Shown here piece by piece: positions 15,601 through 24,400 of a DNA stretch of 64,000 nucleotides. Every line of letters starts with the position of its first letter. The first letter of the stretch is position 1. Both the position numbers and the translations under genes were made by a program. The DNA is from Rodentolepis nana (lineage: Eukaryota; Platyhelminthes; Cestoda; Cyclophyllidea; Hymenolepididae), in assembly GCA_900617975.1 (NCBI GenBank), contig UZAE01000008.1, forward strand, positions 1 through 64,000, read 5' to 3'. The notes under the pieces are model-generated. The model ran no database searches. It was not told the origin of the DNA and saw only the letters and a list, made by a program, of their open reading frames with translations.

Positions 15601-18600
15601 ATCCAAGAATTTGGAGCAATATGCGAACATACTCTTAATTGCGCACAGTAATAAATGAATGCATATTTAATGATTTAATCTTTTAACATTCATTATTACA
15701 TCGTATATCCGTTGGAGAAACCCCTCAGCATAAGAGATACAACCTGAGAAATCTCTGCAAAAAAAAATTGAAATTTGCTAGTTCAACTGGTATTAGCCAC
15801 TCTACTAGTGTTATATTTCCAACTACTTGTCACAAACCGATCAAACGGAAAAAACTAGCTTTCACAGAATTGTGATAAAATGAAAATGAATAAACTCGAA
15901 TTGAAATAAATAGCAAAAAAATAATTTTTTTCCGTATTTCTCAACAGGGAAATTGGCATACTACTATCATTTAAAGACCTCCAGAGTAGTGAAGGCTCAA
16001 GAACGCACCAAGTCCATCAAAAAGTTATTCGCTGAAGGATGCGCAAATATGATAGGTTATTACAGAAGTACTACCACTGATCGGTATAAGAACAATTAAG
16101 AAGTACAATGCAAAAGCTATGGCCAGAAGAGATTGCTCAGCTGTTTAAAAAAAAACTACAAACAAATGCTAGAGCATTAATTGACTTTCTATTAAAACTC
16201 ATGCGTGATCTTCGAGCATATAAAGAGCCGGTAAGTGATTAAATTATTTGCTGGCCTTCCAATCACTACATATGTTTCCATATGTGGTGAAGCAATAATC
16301 GTTCCTTGTCTGTCATAGATTATATATGTATATATATAATAATAATAATAAAGTGTTGGCGTATTCCAATATCAAGCATTCCCCTGCTCTTTAATTCAGT
16401 ATTGCATGACATGCAATTAGTGAAAACGCATTTAACAAAGTTCTTCACTTATAGAACGCCATCCCAAGCTTCCTTTAATTCTCCCCCCGTCATAAGAAAC
16501 GCGCTCCACCATTAAAGATGATGCAAGCCACCAAAACACATCGGCACTGAGGAAGTAGAAGCAAGACAGACCAGGAACTGAACCAACAATAGACGTAGTG
16601 CGGTTCAATGGGAAACTAGGACCCGAGGATTGTGTACTCGCACTTAAATGCTACTTTATGCAGAAATGACCAGTGACAAGAAGGGACCGTCCTCTCATTC
16701 CTGAACGCTTACTATTTCCGTCTACCTTTCTTAATCGTGTCTATTATTGAATCTCTTGCCTAAAGATGGCTATATAATAACTCTTAATTAAGACCACATT
16801 TTCCACAATGTACAACGACGGAATGTTTACTTGAAATTACCTCTAAACTGATTGTTTCGCAGCCCGACAAATTTATACACTTATTGGAACTTTTGGTAGC
16901 TGAAAATAAACCACCAATGCATTTCCACCAATCCATATTACTATTATTTAATGAGATTAGAATACAGTTTCAATGATAAAGGATGTTAGACCTAATTTCT
17001 GAAATAAAAATTGCCCAAGTAGCAGTCTAACAACTTGCACTCAGCATGATTAAGTTAAGTGTATGAAAGTACAAGACGACGTACCTTTCGGGTGAGCGGG
17101 ATAGTGGTCCAAATGGAGACTTTTTATGGTCATTCGCACAAATCCACCCTCAACCAATTGGGTACTCATTGATGAGGCTTAACAAAAAAATTGATAATTG
17201 TATTATTGTTAAAATAAGACTTGCAAAAAAGTAGATAGCCCTACTAACAACCTGATGAAGAAGTAATGAAATCAACTTCAAGAGGCCTAAATCACAACAA
17301 GGCATCTTCTTAATAAGTTAAATCGATAAACTATGAGCCGATGGTCCAATACCCACTCGTGTATCATAAAGGAGCAAAAAGGGACGTTATAGGATAAATG
17401 CTAGCTGAAAAAACTAAATGTATTAAATGAAATCATGATCTATAGGAACCCAGTGTGGGAAGATGTCAAAAGCTAATAATTAAAGAGGGTTGAAATTCAA
17501 ACTTACAGCGAAGATTATCCTCACAGAAGTGCATTTCAATGAGATTGGCTTCAAGATGGAAGGAGTTCTCCTTAACATCAAAAAAATCAAAGGCTTGAAT
17601 AAGTTTGGAGTCTGAGGATCGTGGCATAAATGGAGTTCCAACGGTGGGGTCAATGATGGCAGAATTGTTCAATCCTACAGGTTTTGTCTAAAATCAGAAA
17701 TTCGTGTAAATAAATAACGCATGCCTGGTAATTCTCCAATGTATTTTTTACCTTAAATAGATTATCACCAGAAGCCGATTCCATTGAACGTTTGAGGAAT
17801 TTAAGAAATATGATAGTTGCTTCCAGTTGTGAAACGGAAAGAACCCATAGTAAGCTTTCGATTAATAATGTCATTTTTCCGTAAACAAGAGAGGAATCTA
17901 AGAAGACAAAGTTTATAAAAATATATATAAATAACGACCAAATCTAACCTGAGAGACGCTTTTTCAAAACCACCCGTAGATGCGCCCGATTAGTAATTAT
18001 TTTAACAGGAGTCATACGCTCATCTAAACCATCCGCTTTGAGATGAGTGCTTTCCCATGAAACTTCCTTGAAAATTAAAATGCTATTTCGCTCTGGTAAG
18101 GGGATAAAAGTAGAATTCAAGGGTCCTGGAGCCCAGTTTGGCATTCTGCTTGCGAGAGTAATATGAGAAAGCTAAAATAAAAAAATAAAGTAATATGACA
18201 AATGGAATTGACATACATTCACAGAAGCTTTAAAGACTTTGGAGATTAGTTCTGCTGATAGTTCATGAATACAAAGAGATATTCCATCTATACCTCGTTC
18301 AACTAAGCCATACCGACCAGATGATGGACTAGATACCTTCAAAAATAAGGAGACAGTAATTACCGATAGCTTGATGCTGACCCATTTACAGTTGGCTGAC
18401 GAGGAATTTCAAGAATTTCAACTTTAATAACAATGCTATCAACAACCTAAAAACTATAAACATGAATAAAAAATACCATTGATATTGGCTTCGAACGAAG
18501 ATTCGTCCATGGAATCTGAAGGAAAAACATATAATATTGGAAATAAGGCAGACTTTAATGGCTATTTTAGTGCAGACGGCACTATTGATTCTCATCCATT

Positions 18601-19539
18601 GAGGGAATTCAAGAAAATCCATCAAAACCTCTTCATTTAACTCCAAATTTTCCATATTTAGCTCTCCTTTCAATGCGCTCAGTTTAATCTGATCAGGGTC
18701 AAGATTTTTGGCGAAACTATACGACAAAATAAATATAATCGCATGCATACACCGCCAGTGGCTTCAGTATTTGTTGCTTTATTATAGATGGCATTATAAG
18801 AATTAACTTCTATGGACACAAGACGCCAAAGTGATACTAATGACCATCTCCCAAAATACAACCCAATGATGACCAGGTGAATTTAAAATTGGCGTATGGT
18901 CAAGGCCAAAAATAATCTTGTGGCTCAGGTCAATAAGGGATCTAACAATCTCTCTCTATATATGCGTATATAAAGCAGTTTTAATAAATATTTTATCGAT
19001 TTCAAAATACATCTAGCTGACTAAAATCATAGCATTTGTTGGCGTTACACATATACGTTTAACAATCTTGATATTTTAATAAACTCTCAATTCTTTTAAG
19101 GAGAAATAGCTAATGATTAGCAATTCACATTGTATTAAACAAAAAATTATTATTATTTTAAATGGCAGGCTTTATGAAATTTGTCATTAGCCCCTATGAA
19201 ACAAAAAATAATTTTGCACTTAAATCAAAATTACGTCAGCATTTCAGTGTATACATCCAAGATCAATTTAGGAGTAATTGGTACTGCACATTCTTTAGTA
19301 AACTCTTCTTAAAATTTACGTCAGAAATAATTTTCGTTTCATTTTTAGCACTTACCGTTGTCCTTTTATAAGTATACGATTGTAAGTAATTGAATTATAG
19401 AACCAAAAGCCATCAAATGATTTCTTCTACAATTACAAGTTTTTTTCACGCTTAACATTCCCCCTGCACTTAGAAAAACCTATTTTAAAATATTCCTGTC
19501 TTACCTTGTAAGAGGTGTGAATATCGGACTTTTTAACAT
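118..19539 (-). CDS. BLTP3: BLTP3 (UHRF1BP1/SHIP164-type bridge-like lipid transfer protein), 17 exons, 3' end beyond window
   Basis: Rod-shaped lipid-transfer protein of the chorein-N/VPS13 superfamily; vertebrate members act on endosomal and Golgi-derived vesicles. Exons (minus strand, in order): 19505-19539, 18554-18716, 18477-18515, 18390-18446, 18217-18336, 17949-18171, 17752-17897, 17507-17687, 17085-17177, 10993-11403, 10623-10729, 10459-10548, 6074-6166, 4681-4842, 2967-3914, 1765-2008, 118-686. They join in phase to 1,227 codons with no stop. Family landmarks in order: SFAKNLDPDQIKLSALKG (aa 12-29), IPWTNLRSKP, IFKEVSW, LLWVLSVSQL, FDVKENSFHL, HLDHYPAHP, IWLNAFLLNL. All follow the order of human UHRF1BP1 as I recall it. 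Human proteins are about 1,440 aa, so roughly 200 residues are probably missing off the left edge. Introns carry seven SINE copies or fragments. The head-to-head neighbour is the AKNA-like gene. Identity is strong; single exon edges may be off by a base or two. Confidence 0.9.
687..1764 (-). other. BLTP3 intron between exons 16 and 17
   Basis: Apart from a SINE copy at 962-1275 I see no coding or RNA feature here. Confidence 0.7.
962..1275 (+). mobile_element. SINE-like repeat, copy 1
   Basis: Starts GGGGTGTGCGATAGACTTAC and ends GCCTGCCATTTGATATAACT. It has the family layout: conserved head, CT-rich middle, AAGTCAACTAAAGGGCTAATGA near the 3' end. The CACGTG of the family is mutated to CATGTG. 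No clear target-site duplication. Antisense to BLTP3. Confidence 0.85.
1765..2008 (-). CDS. BLTP3: BLTP3 exon 16
   Basis: Eighty-one codons plus one base: acidic DDSDSFELILSDDEIFNE, then FPPWKVQRLMLDLEGLSID. Acceptor CATTGCAG, donor G|GTAGGT. Phase fits both neighbours. Confidence 0.78.
2455..2774 (+). mobile_element. SINE-like repeat, copy 2, with 14-bp target-site duplication
   Basis: Full-length copy flanked by the direct repeat ATAATCCTTACTTC (2441-2454 and 2775-2788). The tail is a run of TAAA/AATA units. It lies in the BLTP3 intron between exons 15 and 16, antisense to the gene. Confidence 0.92.
2967..3914 (-). CDS. BLTP3: BLTP3 exon 15 (long, 316 codons)
   Basis: Starts LSNPPKSTGLLF after CTATTTTCAG and ends CPPVSHSI before GTAAGC. 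CPSVWAEFLTICEAAQ parallels DVWAVYFSQFWIDYEG. A later block (ANFFSMSSNL, AVFTFCPVERLRLPDAIDHL, LYGIAFRLARL) parallels the helical and strand region after it. The C-terminal half is Ser/Glu-rich linker. The frame stays open about 90 nt past the chosen donor. Confidence 0.83.
4681..4842 (-). CDS. BLTP3: BLTP3 exon 14
   Basis: Fifty-four codons, TVPPPITAPMTKALSALLDK through FREFVEQVSLNS. The FALFREFVEQ segment matches LEALFQDFKDC of the human protein. Acceptor ATTGCAG, donor GTAAGG; phase 0 to 0. Confidence 0.8.
5036..5361 (+). mobile_element. SINE-like repeat, copy 3
   Basis: Head GTGTCCGATAGACTTACCTC, CT-rich middle and GCCTGCCATTTGAAATAAT tail. The tail runs into T(9-10) and then a second short piece of the family 3' end (GATAACTATCAAAACGCCTA, 5370-5389). 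No clear duplication of target DNA. Confidence 0.85.
5476..5512. repeat. poly-C tract
   Basis: Eighteen uninterrupted C (5481-5498) within a C-rich stretch, in the BLTP3 intron between exons 13 and 14. The BLTP3 pre-mRNA would read it as poly-G. Confidence 0.95.
6074..6166 (-). CDS. BLTP3: BLTP3 exon 13
   Basis: Thirty-one codons, VILPMVPPPCNTDNPG through GPSALVMQ, lining up with the family FVIPSEVKSECHQDQPRAISIQ block that follows exon 12. Acceptor CTATTTTAG, donor GTCAGT. The intron before it (6167-10458) holds three SINE copies. Confidence 0.8.
7001..7321 (-). mobile_element. SINE-like repeat, copy 4, with 14-bp target-site duplication
   Basis: Reverse-oriented full-length copy: CAAATGGCAGGCGTTTTGAA at its left end, GTAAGTCTATCGCACACCCC at its right. 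Flanks are ACGCCAGCGAATAT at 6987-7000 and 7322-7335. It is one of two insertions in the sense direction of BLTP3. Its tail is (AAT)n and lacks AATAAA. Confidence 0.92.
8223..8532 (+). mobile_element. SINE-like repeat, copy 5, with 11-bp target-site duplication
   Basis: Starts GGATGTGCGATAGACTCGCC and ends in AAATAAATACATAAATG. Flanked by TTCAAAATAAG at 8212-8222 and 8533-8543. In the intron between BLTP3 exons 12 and 13, antisense to the gene. Confidence 0.9.
9601..9862 (+). mobile_element. SINE-like repeat, copy 6, 5'-truncated
   Basis: Lacks the GGGGTGTGCGATAGACTTAC head; similarity begins near the family's CGTATACTCATACGG. The 3' end TCTGCCATTTGACATAAATA is kept. Flanked by ATTTTGTCG (9592-9600 and 9863-9871), so the truncation happened at insertion. 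Confidence 0.85.
10459..10548 (-). CDS. BLTP3: BLTP3 exon 12
   Basis: Thirty codons starting QSLFDEAENTSEH and ending PPPLFYRVESLMPR, before GTAAGT. Phase 0 to 0. Confidence 0.82.
10623..10729 (-). CDS. BLTP3: BLTP3 exon 11
   Basis: Encodes PMILFAQINPLHIKFDVD then TMIWLNAFLLNLTANL, equivalent to LNALQFTVDERSILWLNQFLLDL. Acceptor TTTATTTTAG, donor GTAAGT. Confidence 0.88.
10993..11403 (-). CDS. BLTP3: BLTP3 exon 10
   Basis: A 411-nt exon beginning TSRKDWAGCFEID and ending FTQCLSPESPNT. It contains TLLESVVVFRLQDITVACV, equivalent to the SSSVVVRLADFNIYQV segment. Acceptor TTCCTGTAG, donor GTAAGA. It joins exon 9 across a 5.7-kb intron without losing a residue block. Confidence 0.87.
11926..11955. 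repeat. poly-C tract
   Basis: C7-T-C22, a near-pure homopolymer in BLTP3 intron 9, read as poly-G in the pre-mRNA. Confidence 0.95.
16321..16352. repeat. TA / TAA microsatellite
   Basis: Short TATATGTATATATATAATAATAATAATAA run inside BLTP3 intron 9. Confidence 0.85.
17085..17177 (-). CDS. BLTP3: BLTP3 exon 9
   Basis: Encodes MSTQLVEGGFVRMTIKSLHL then DHYPAHPK, matching GGAMQLSFTQLTIDYYPYHK of human UHRF1BP1. It starts and ends in phase 1, and its last G joins exon 10's TT as Val. Confidence 0.85.
17507..17687 (-). CDS. BLTP3: BLTP3 exon 8
   Basis: Sixty codons plus one base, starting TKPVGLNNSAI. Contains FDFFDVKENSFHLEANLIEM, the counterpart of the family FNDFDVKETSHHLVISHLD. Acceptor GATTTTAG, donor GTAAGT. 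Confidence 0.88.
17752..17897 (-). CDS. BLTP3: BLTP3 exon 7
   Basis: Encodes SSLVYGKMTLLIESLLWVLS followed by VSQLEATIIFLKFLKRSME, matching the family LILDDLLWVLTDSQLKA motif. Acceptor TCTTCTTAG, donor AAG|GTAAAA. Confidence 0.88.
17949..18171 (-). CDS. BLTP3: BLTP3 exon 6
   Basis: Begins LSHITLASR after TTTATTTTAG. Contains SILIFKEVSWESTHLKAD and VKIITNRAHLRVVLKKRL, matching the family segment LTFKEINW...ITNQSKIRVTLKRRL. Ends in phase 1. The 3' edge is set by codon phase, to within a base. Confidence 0.88.
18217..18336 (-). CDS. BLTP3: BLTP3 exon 5
   Basis: Forty codons including YGLVERGIDGISLCIHEL, equivalent to the YGFAEKVVEGISV segment of the human protein. Acceptor TTTTTGAAG, donor GTATGT; phase 0 to 0. 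Confidence 0.87.
18390..18446 (-). CDS. BLTP3: BLTP3 exon 4
   Basis: Nineteen codons, VVDSIVIKVEILEIPRQPT, phase 0 to 0, donor GTAAAT. A downstream GTAATT donor was not chosen because it puts a stop in the next exon. Confidence 0.8.
18477..18515 (-). CDS. BLTP3: BLTP3 exon 3 (39-nt microexon)
   Basis: Thirteen codons, IPWTNLRSKPISM, between TTTTTCCTTCAG and GTATTT. It matches the family's IPWTKLKTHPI segment, so this very short exon is real despite its size. Phase 0 to 0. Confidence 0.88.
18554..18716 (-). CDS. BLTP3: BLTP3 exon 2, chorein-N core
   Basis: Encodes FAKNLDPDQIKLSALKGELN and MENLELNEEVLMDFLEFP, the most conserved part of the BLTP3/VPS13 N-terminus that opens the hydrophobic groove. 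Acceptor TATAG, donor AAA|GTCTGC, ends in phase 0. Confidence 0.9.
19145..19195 (-). mobile_element. SINE-like repeat, 3' fragment
   Basis: Only the last ~45 bp of the family remain (read on minus: GGGGCTAATGAC ... AAGCCTGCCATTTAAAATAA). It lies in BLTP3 intron 1, sense to the gene. The tail is (AAT)n without AATAAA. Confidence 0.7.
19505..19539 (-). CDS. BLTP3: BLTP3 exon 1 (start codon)
   Basis: Predicted first coding exon: ATG at 19539-19537, eleven codons (MLKSPIFTPLT) plus two bases, then GTAAGA. Its two spare bases AG complete the first base of exon 2 to give Ser, and the peptide aligns with the family start before the FxKNLxPD motif. It is short, so an alternative start exon is possible. 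Confidence 0.55.
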
Positions 19540-21310
19540 TTCATAGAGCTCAACTTTTGCTCTGAGAATAAACTTGTTTCTTTTGAATACGAATTAGATA
19601 CTAAATCTAAATAAATTAAAATCCAATAAATATAACCTCTTTAGAAACGTGGTTAAGGTGGACCTTGAAACAATCCCCATACAAAACTCCATTTGTATAC
19701 TCGGACAGTTTGCAACAGCATTTTACGATAATCATATCAATGAAAGCTTTGGGTGAAAGTTTATTGGATCGTTTAAGGAATGGATGAGAGCGATTGATAA
19801 GATGAGCATCCCAATTAAATAAGAGAATGTTATGTGGAATTTTATCTCCATGGTCAATGAAAACGCAGATTTTTATGATTTGGTGTTCTACTACACATTA
19901 ATTAACCAATCTCCCACCAGAGGCCTCACATTTTCGTCAATTTTATCTTTAAACAGATAGCATTAGTATCTATAATTCCAGAAGAAGAAGTATTCATCGT
20001 GGGAGACTACGGTCTGCATATTGTGCAACAAGACAAATAGCAATAATGAAATAAAGAACATTTTTCAAATAGAATAATATTTTTGAATAGACTTATCTTT
20101 TCTATTAATTGGATAGTTCTGCAATCTACAATAAATCAAAGGTTGCAAATATATTATGACATCACGGTCATGGATGTTTTTGGCAGTTTGCATAGTATAG
20201 GGACAGTAAAAATCGATCATATTAGAGACGTACACTATGCATCGTTTTTTAAAATTAATTACTTTTCAAACGCAGAGTGGAAGAGCTATTCGAAGTTGTC
20301 TGAACGTCTCATATTTATTATAAAACATACGGTCACTAAGCCCAAAACACCGTGAATATGTATTTAACGAATCAAGAAAGGTTTTAGTCCAAGACTTGTC
20401 GATAACGTAAAAGTGCATATATTTGATGGAATATTTTCCAAAGAGCAAATGGAATCCTATATAACCATAATTTCAAAAACTTAACAGGTATTCAGTACCA
20501 AGTAACCAGTCAATGTCTTTTATTCAAATAAAACATCTTTTTTTGGAGGACGCAAGAAATGTGAAATAAAATCTGTCAGAATAGATTCAAAGCCGTAGCA
20601 AATAAAACCAAAATTTAAAATTACTAGATTGACCATATAAACCTAAATTAAGTTAGTACTAAAAATAAGACCAAAATACTCTTTCACAAGTGTAATTAAT
20701 TGAATTTTATTGCCATAGCAATAGGAAATTTGTGTAATTGGTATGTGGTATCTGAAATTATATCGTTCCTACTATATAAATTTCCATATTAACCACAAGA
20801 ATTAAATATATCTTTATCGATAAAAATGGCATAAATATGTAATTGATGTTTTAGTAATAATAATATAATAGATAATAATATAAGGTTTTGTTATGCGAAT
20901 AGAATTTATTTATCAACATTTTATGCAAACATACAATGAATATTAGTTCAAGGCAAAGGCCTTTATAATACAATGCATTAATCGGTGACCAAGAGATTTT
21001 GTTGGTATATGCATTCCGTAAGCGCCGCAATTGGATTTCAATAGTACTTTTTTGTTATCGGCATTTACATTGAGCTTAAATAGTAAAGTAATTAAGATTT
21101 ACTTTATAGTTTGTTAATTTTAAAATAACAATTCATAGTTTCACATACTTTGTTTCATTATTTTCTTGAATCTATGTCATTATATTTTTCGTTCAATTTT
21201 TCATTAGCTTCAATTTGATTTGCCAAAATTTGAAGTTAATATACTTTGTTATGATTAAAAATTTATTCCTTATTTGATATTTTATTTCCCTAATTTATTA
21301 ATCATTTTAG
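19540..21310. other. Head-to-head intergenic region between BLTP3 and the AKNA-like gene
   Basis: About 1.8 kb of AT-rich DNA between the two start regions. It probably holds the 5' UTRs and promoters of both genes. No single core-promoter motif stands out. The part 19640-20490 reads like decayed coding sequence (separate entry); 20500-21300 is plain AT-rich DNA. Confidence 0.5.
19640..20490 (+). pseudogene. Decayed coding-like stretch, family unknown
   Basis: Plus-strand frames give protein-like blocks broken by stops and frame changes: NSICILGQFATAFYDNHINE, GSFKEWMRAIDKMSIPIK, ALVSIIPEEEVFIVGDYG, ITVMDVFGSLHSIGTVKIDH, VKVHIFDGIFSKEQMES. Composition is unlike the surrounding AT-rich DNA. 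I cannot name a family. It may be a processed or partial copy of a host gene; chance is not excluded. Confidence 0.3.
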
Positions 21311-21472
21311 TTGTATCACATGCAAAGACAAGGTGTCACAGATTCTGTTAGTTTACAAAGCAGCTTAAACAGCAGCTTCATTAATGAGTTTAATGCTATT
21401 GAGCAGGCTCTAAATTCCGAAATTGATTTTATTTCTCCTCGATCCTCCTCATATCTCGAAGGTTCTGCTTCA
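21311..21472 (+). CDS. AKNA: AKNA-like exon 1
   Basis: Begins after ATCATTTTAG. The first in-frame ATG is at 21320, giving MQRQGVTDSVSLQSSLNSSF. An acceptor right before it suggests a non-coding exon upstream; coding sequence upstream is not excluded. Donor TCA|GTATGT. Confidence 0.65.
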
Positions 21473-24400
21473 GTATGTTTTGTTTGCTTCGCTTTCATTT
21501 CACATCTGTCCTCCCCATGTCACCCGAATATTAAATACACTGTTTCCTTTCAGAAATCCGATATATCAAACGGTGAGGAAAATAACCGGTCTATCGTCTC
21601 GGGTTCTGCAAATGAGGTAAAATTCGGTTATCTCTTTGAACTACCGTTTGGTTTTTATAATAAGAAGTCATCTTCTATGTTATGTTCTTAAGATTAGTTT
21701 ATACATTCTGTTGTGTTCTTTTTATTTTTATCTATTAGTCATTTATGAACCCTGTTGCTTTTGGACACATTACAAATGCTCACATTTTCTTGTAATTGTC
21801 TTAAGATACCCCTCCGATTACGTTGGTGTCACCTTTAGGGTAAATTAAGATGTCCTGGTGGTAGTGCATTTATCAATAAGATCTTGGGTCCGTGTCCAAC
21901 GCTGCCTTTACATCGATTAATTATGTTCATTATCGATGCCTGATTACGAATATCCCATCAATCTGATTTCGTAGCGGAAGCCTTTTTTCCTTTTTATTAT
22001 TTCTATTTAATTCTCTTCTGATATTGCTATTAATTTTCATTCTCTTAGGAATATGAATCGGATTCCTTTGAGGTGCTAAGGCCGCCTAACGCTCGGCCCT
22101 TACCGATCGAGGATCCAATCGAAACGTACGATTTGATTATTGATGAAATGAAGTCTAATGGTGTTCAATGGGTTCCCGAGAATCAAATGAATAAAAGCCT
22201 TTCTGAAGTACGACTTGCTGCTCCGGACTGTCAACAATCGCAGAATGTGAGTTCACTTTCAGCACACTGTTGGAGCAGTTCGTTTTATTAATTATAGCGA
22301 TTTGTTGCTTTTCATAAAAGCTTCGGATAAAATTTCTTTAGCAATTACTAAGTGCCTCTCTTAATTATGTCTTTTTCCATTTGTGTAATTAGTTCATTTG
22401 AAGTTCCTAAAATCTTTTGCTGGTCAAGTTCAAAGCTCGATCATTCATGAGGTTATTGATTAGTAGCTGCCTTGTTGAGTCAGAGTAGCATTGTGCTGTA
22501 GTCTTAACGATGATTTGAGACTGGGACCACTTTCTTTAATTCCCGATAAACTAAATAGATTAGGGATTTTTATTGGTTGTGGATCAATTTCTTAGGGTGA
22601 AATCGTATTTTTATTGATTTACTGAAAGGTTTGTTGTAATTACGCTACGCAATATTGCGTATGAAGGACAAATAATGTTAATTTTGTCGAAGTCAATATT
22701 AGCGTTGGAGTAATCACCACTTTTTTGCACATCCCAATGTCCATAAATTCTGCGCCGATAAAGTGCATCATTTTGAATGTCCTTCCTACCTGTTTTTAAT
22801 TAAAGCTCTTTATCTTCGCTGTAGTAATTGCATTTCGTTTGATTATCGGATTGAAATAGAATTCTAGATTTTCCCTAGTACTCATGGTTGAAGAATGTTA
22901 ATTAATGCTGATTTACTTCTGTATTCCCCCTGTTTACATTTGAATTCTTTGACACAACCCCCTCAATGTAGAATTACTTGAGTCTTAGTTAAGTAATATT
23001 CCAACGCATTTTTTGCGGAAAGAACTAGTTAAGTACATTCCATATGTTACTAAACCTTTAACTTCGGACAACTCGCTTTACTTCTGAGTGGATATATGAG
23101 AGAACCAACCAGTGAGGGATCATCTCAGTGCATATGTAGCATGTAATGTGGCCAAATAAAGGTGCTCTTTTTTTATTTTGATTGAATAAGTGGTGGAATG
23201 ACACCACTTTGGCGTAAAGTCACATCTGACACATGAATGTGTATCACGTCGATACGTATTTGTTGTATATTCTGTGCAATTTTTTGGCTGTATTATTTGT
23301 TTCCAAATGAGGTTATTAAATTTTTTGAACGCAATAAAACGAGCCATAGAGACGCACGGGATTTAATTAGGACGTTTACATAATAAATTTAGACAAATGG
23401 TGTTAATAAAATTATCAATCCTTTCAATTTCATATTCACTTAGATTGTGGCCACGATATTTGTCTAAATAAGTTATGTAAACTTTCTAATTAAATCGATT
23501 GCGTCTCTATGGCTCGTTTTATTGCGCTCAAAAACCCACAGGTTGTGAATTTTCACGATTGTATGTATTTTTCTCATCTGTTCCGACATCTGAGGCGGAC
23601 TTTGTCCTTATCTAAATTAATTTTGAAATTACTATTCTCAATCAACTTAGCTTCTTTATCGTAATTTACGTTTAAGTGCTCAGAAGCTTGACACTACACT
23701 CCACAGCTCTGGCATAGGAGTGGGATGTTTAGGGTTAGGGTATGGAAGGCTACGATGTTCCTGCTTTCCTTCTTTGTTTGAGGCAAGAAGAGGCAAAGAA
23801 TCTAATGCCAGGATATTTATTTCAAAGTCCCCAACTATAACGTTTCTGGTTTTCATATTCATGGTATATTTATTAATTGACTTCTCGTAATCTTTTTTAG
23901 CGAGTTTCTTTTCTGTTATTGTGCTCATTGTGTTAAGGAAGGTCTTATTTTATATCAATGAGCTCAGTCACGCAATTTATACTGCTTATTTTTTATGAAT
24001 GTTTTTAGTCTAGTAATTAAAGCTCTATCAATGGAATTATGCATCAATGCATAACCGGATTGATTCTGTAATTAGCTGTCACGCCCTTTTTTTAGCATTG
24101 CTCACTTCTACCTAGCATGATACGCTGCTATTTACCTTGGCTAGTGAATATTAGTCGCGAGTTGTTTCACAATTGTCGAAAGAACCAGACCTTATTTAAT
24201 GATGATAAAATCCGCTGATGGTGTAGTGGTTAGCGTGCACGTCTACTAATTCAGAGGTCGTGGGGTCGAGGTTTATCGGTACATATTTGGTAAGGAACGG
24301 CCAACCACACGGCTAATTTTTGGACAATAAAATATGAGTTACTTACAGGAAAGGCTCTATCATGAATATTCCTCACTCAATTGGAAAGGAGGGTCGATTA

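Larger units (their letters stand above)
11404..17084 (-). other. BLTP3 intron 9, 5.7 kb
   Basis: Contains a poly-C tract and a small TA/TAA microsatellite. I see no convincing exon on either strand and no mobile element. Flanking exons join in phase and cover the family alignment without a gap, so no coding exon is needed here. Confidence 0.7.

Noticed and set aside
16660..16735. Minus-strand block with SCHWSFLHK that might be an extra BLTP3 exon
   Set aside because: Its end phase does not fit exon 10, and exons 9 and 10 already join without a gap in the family alignment.
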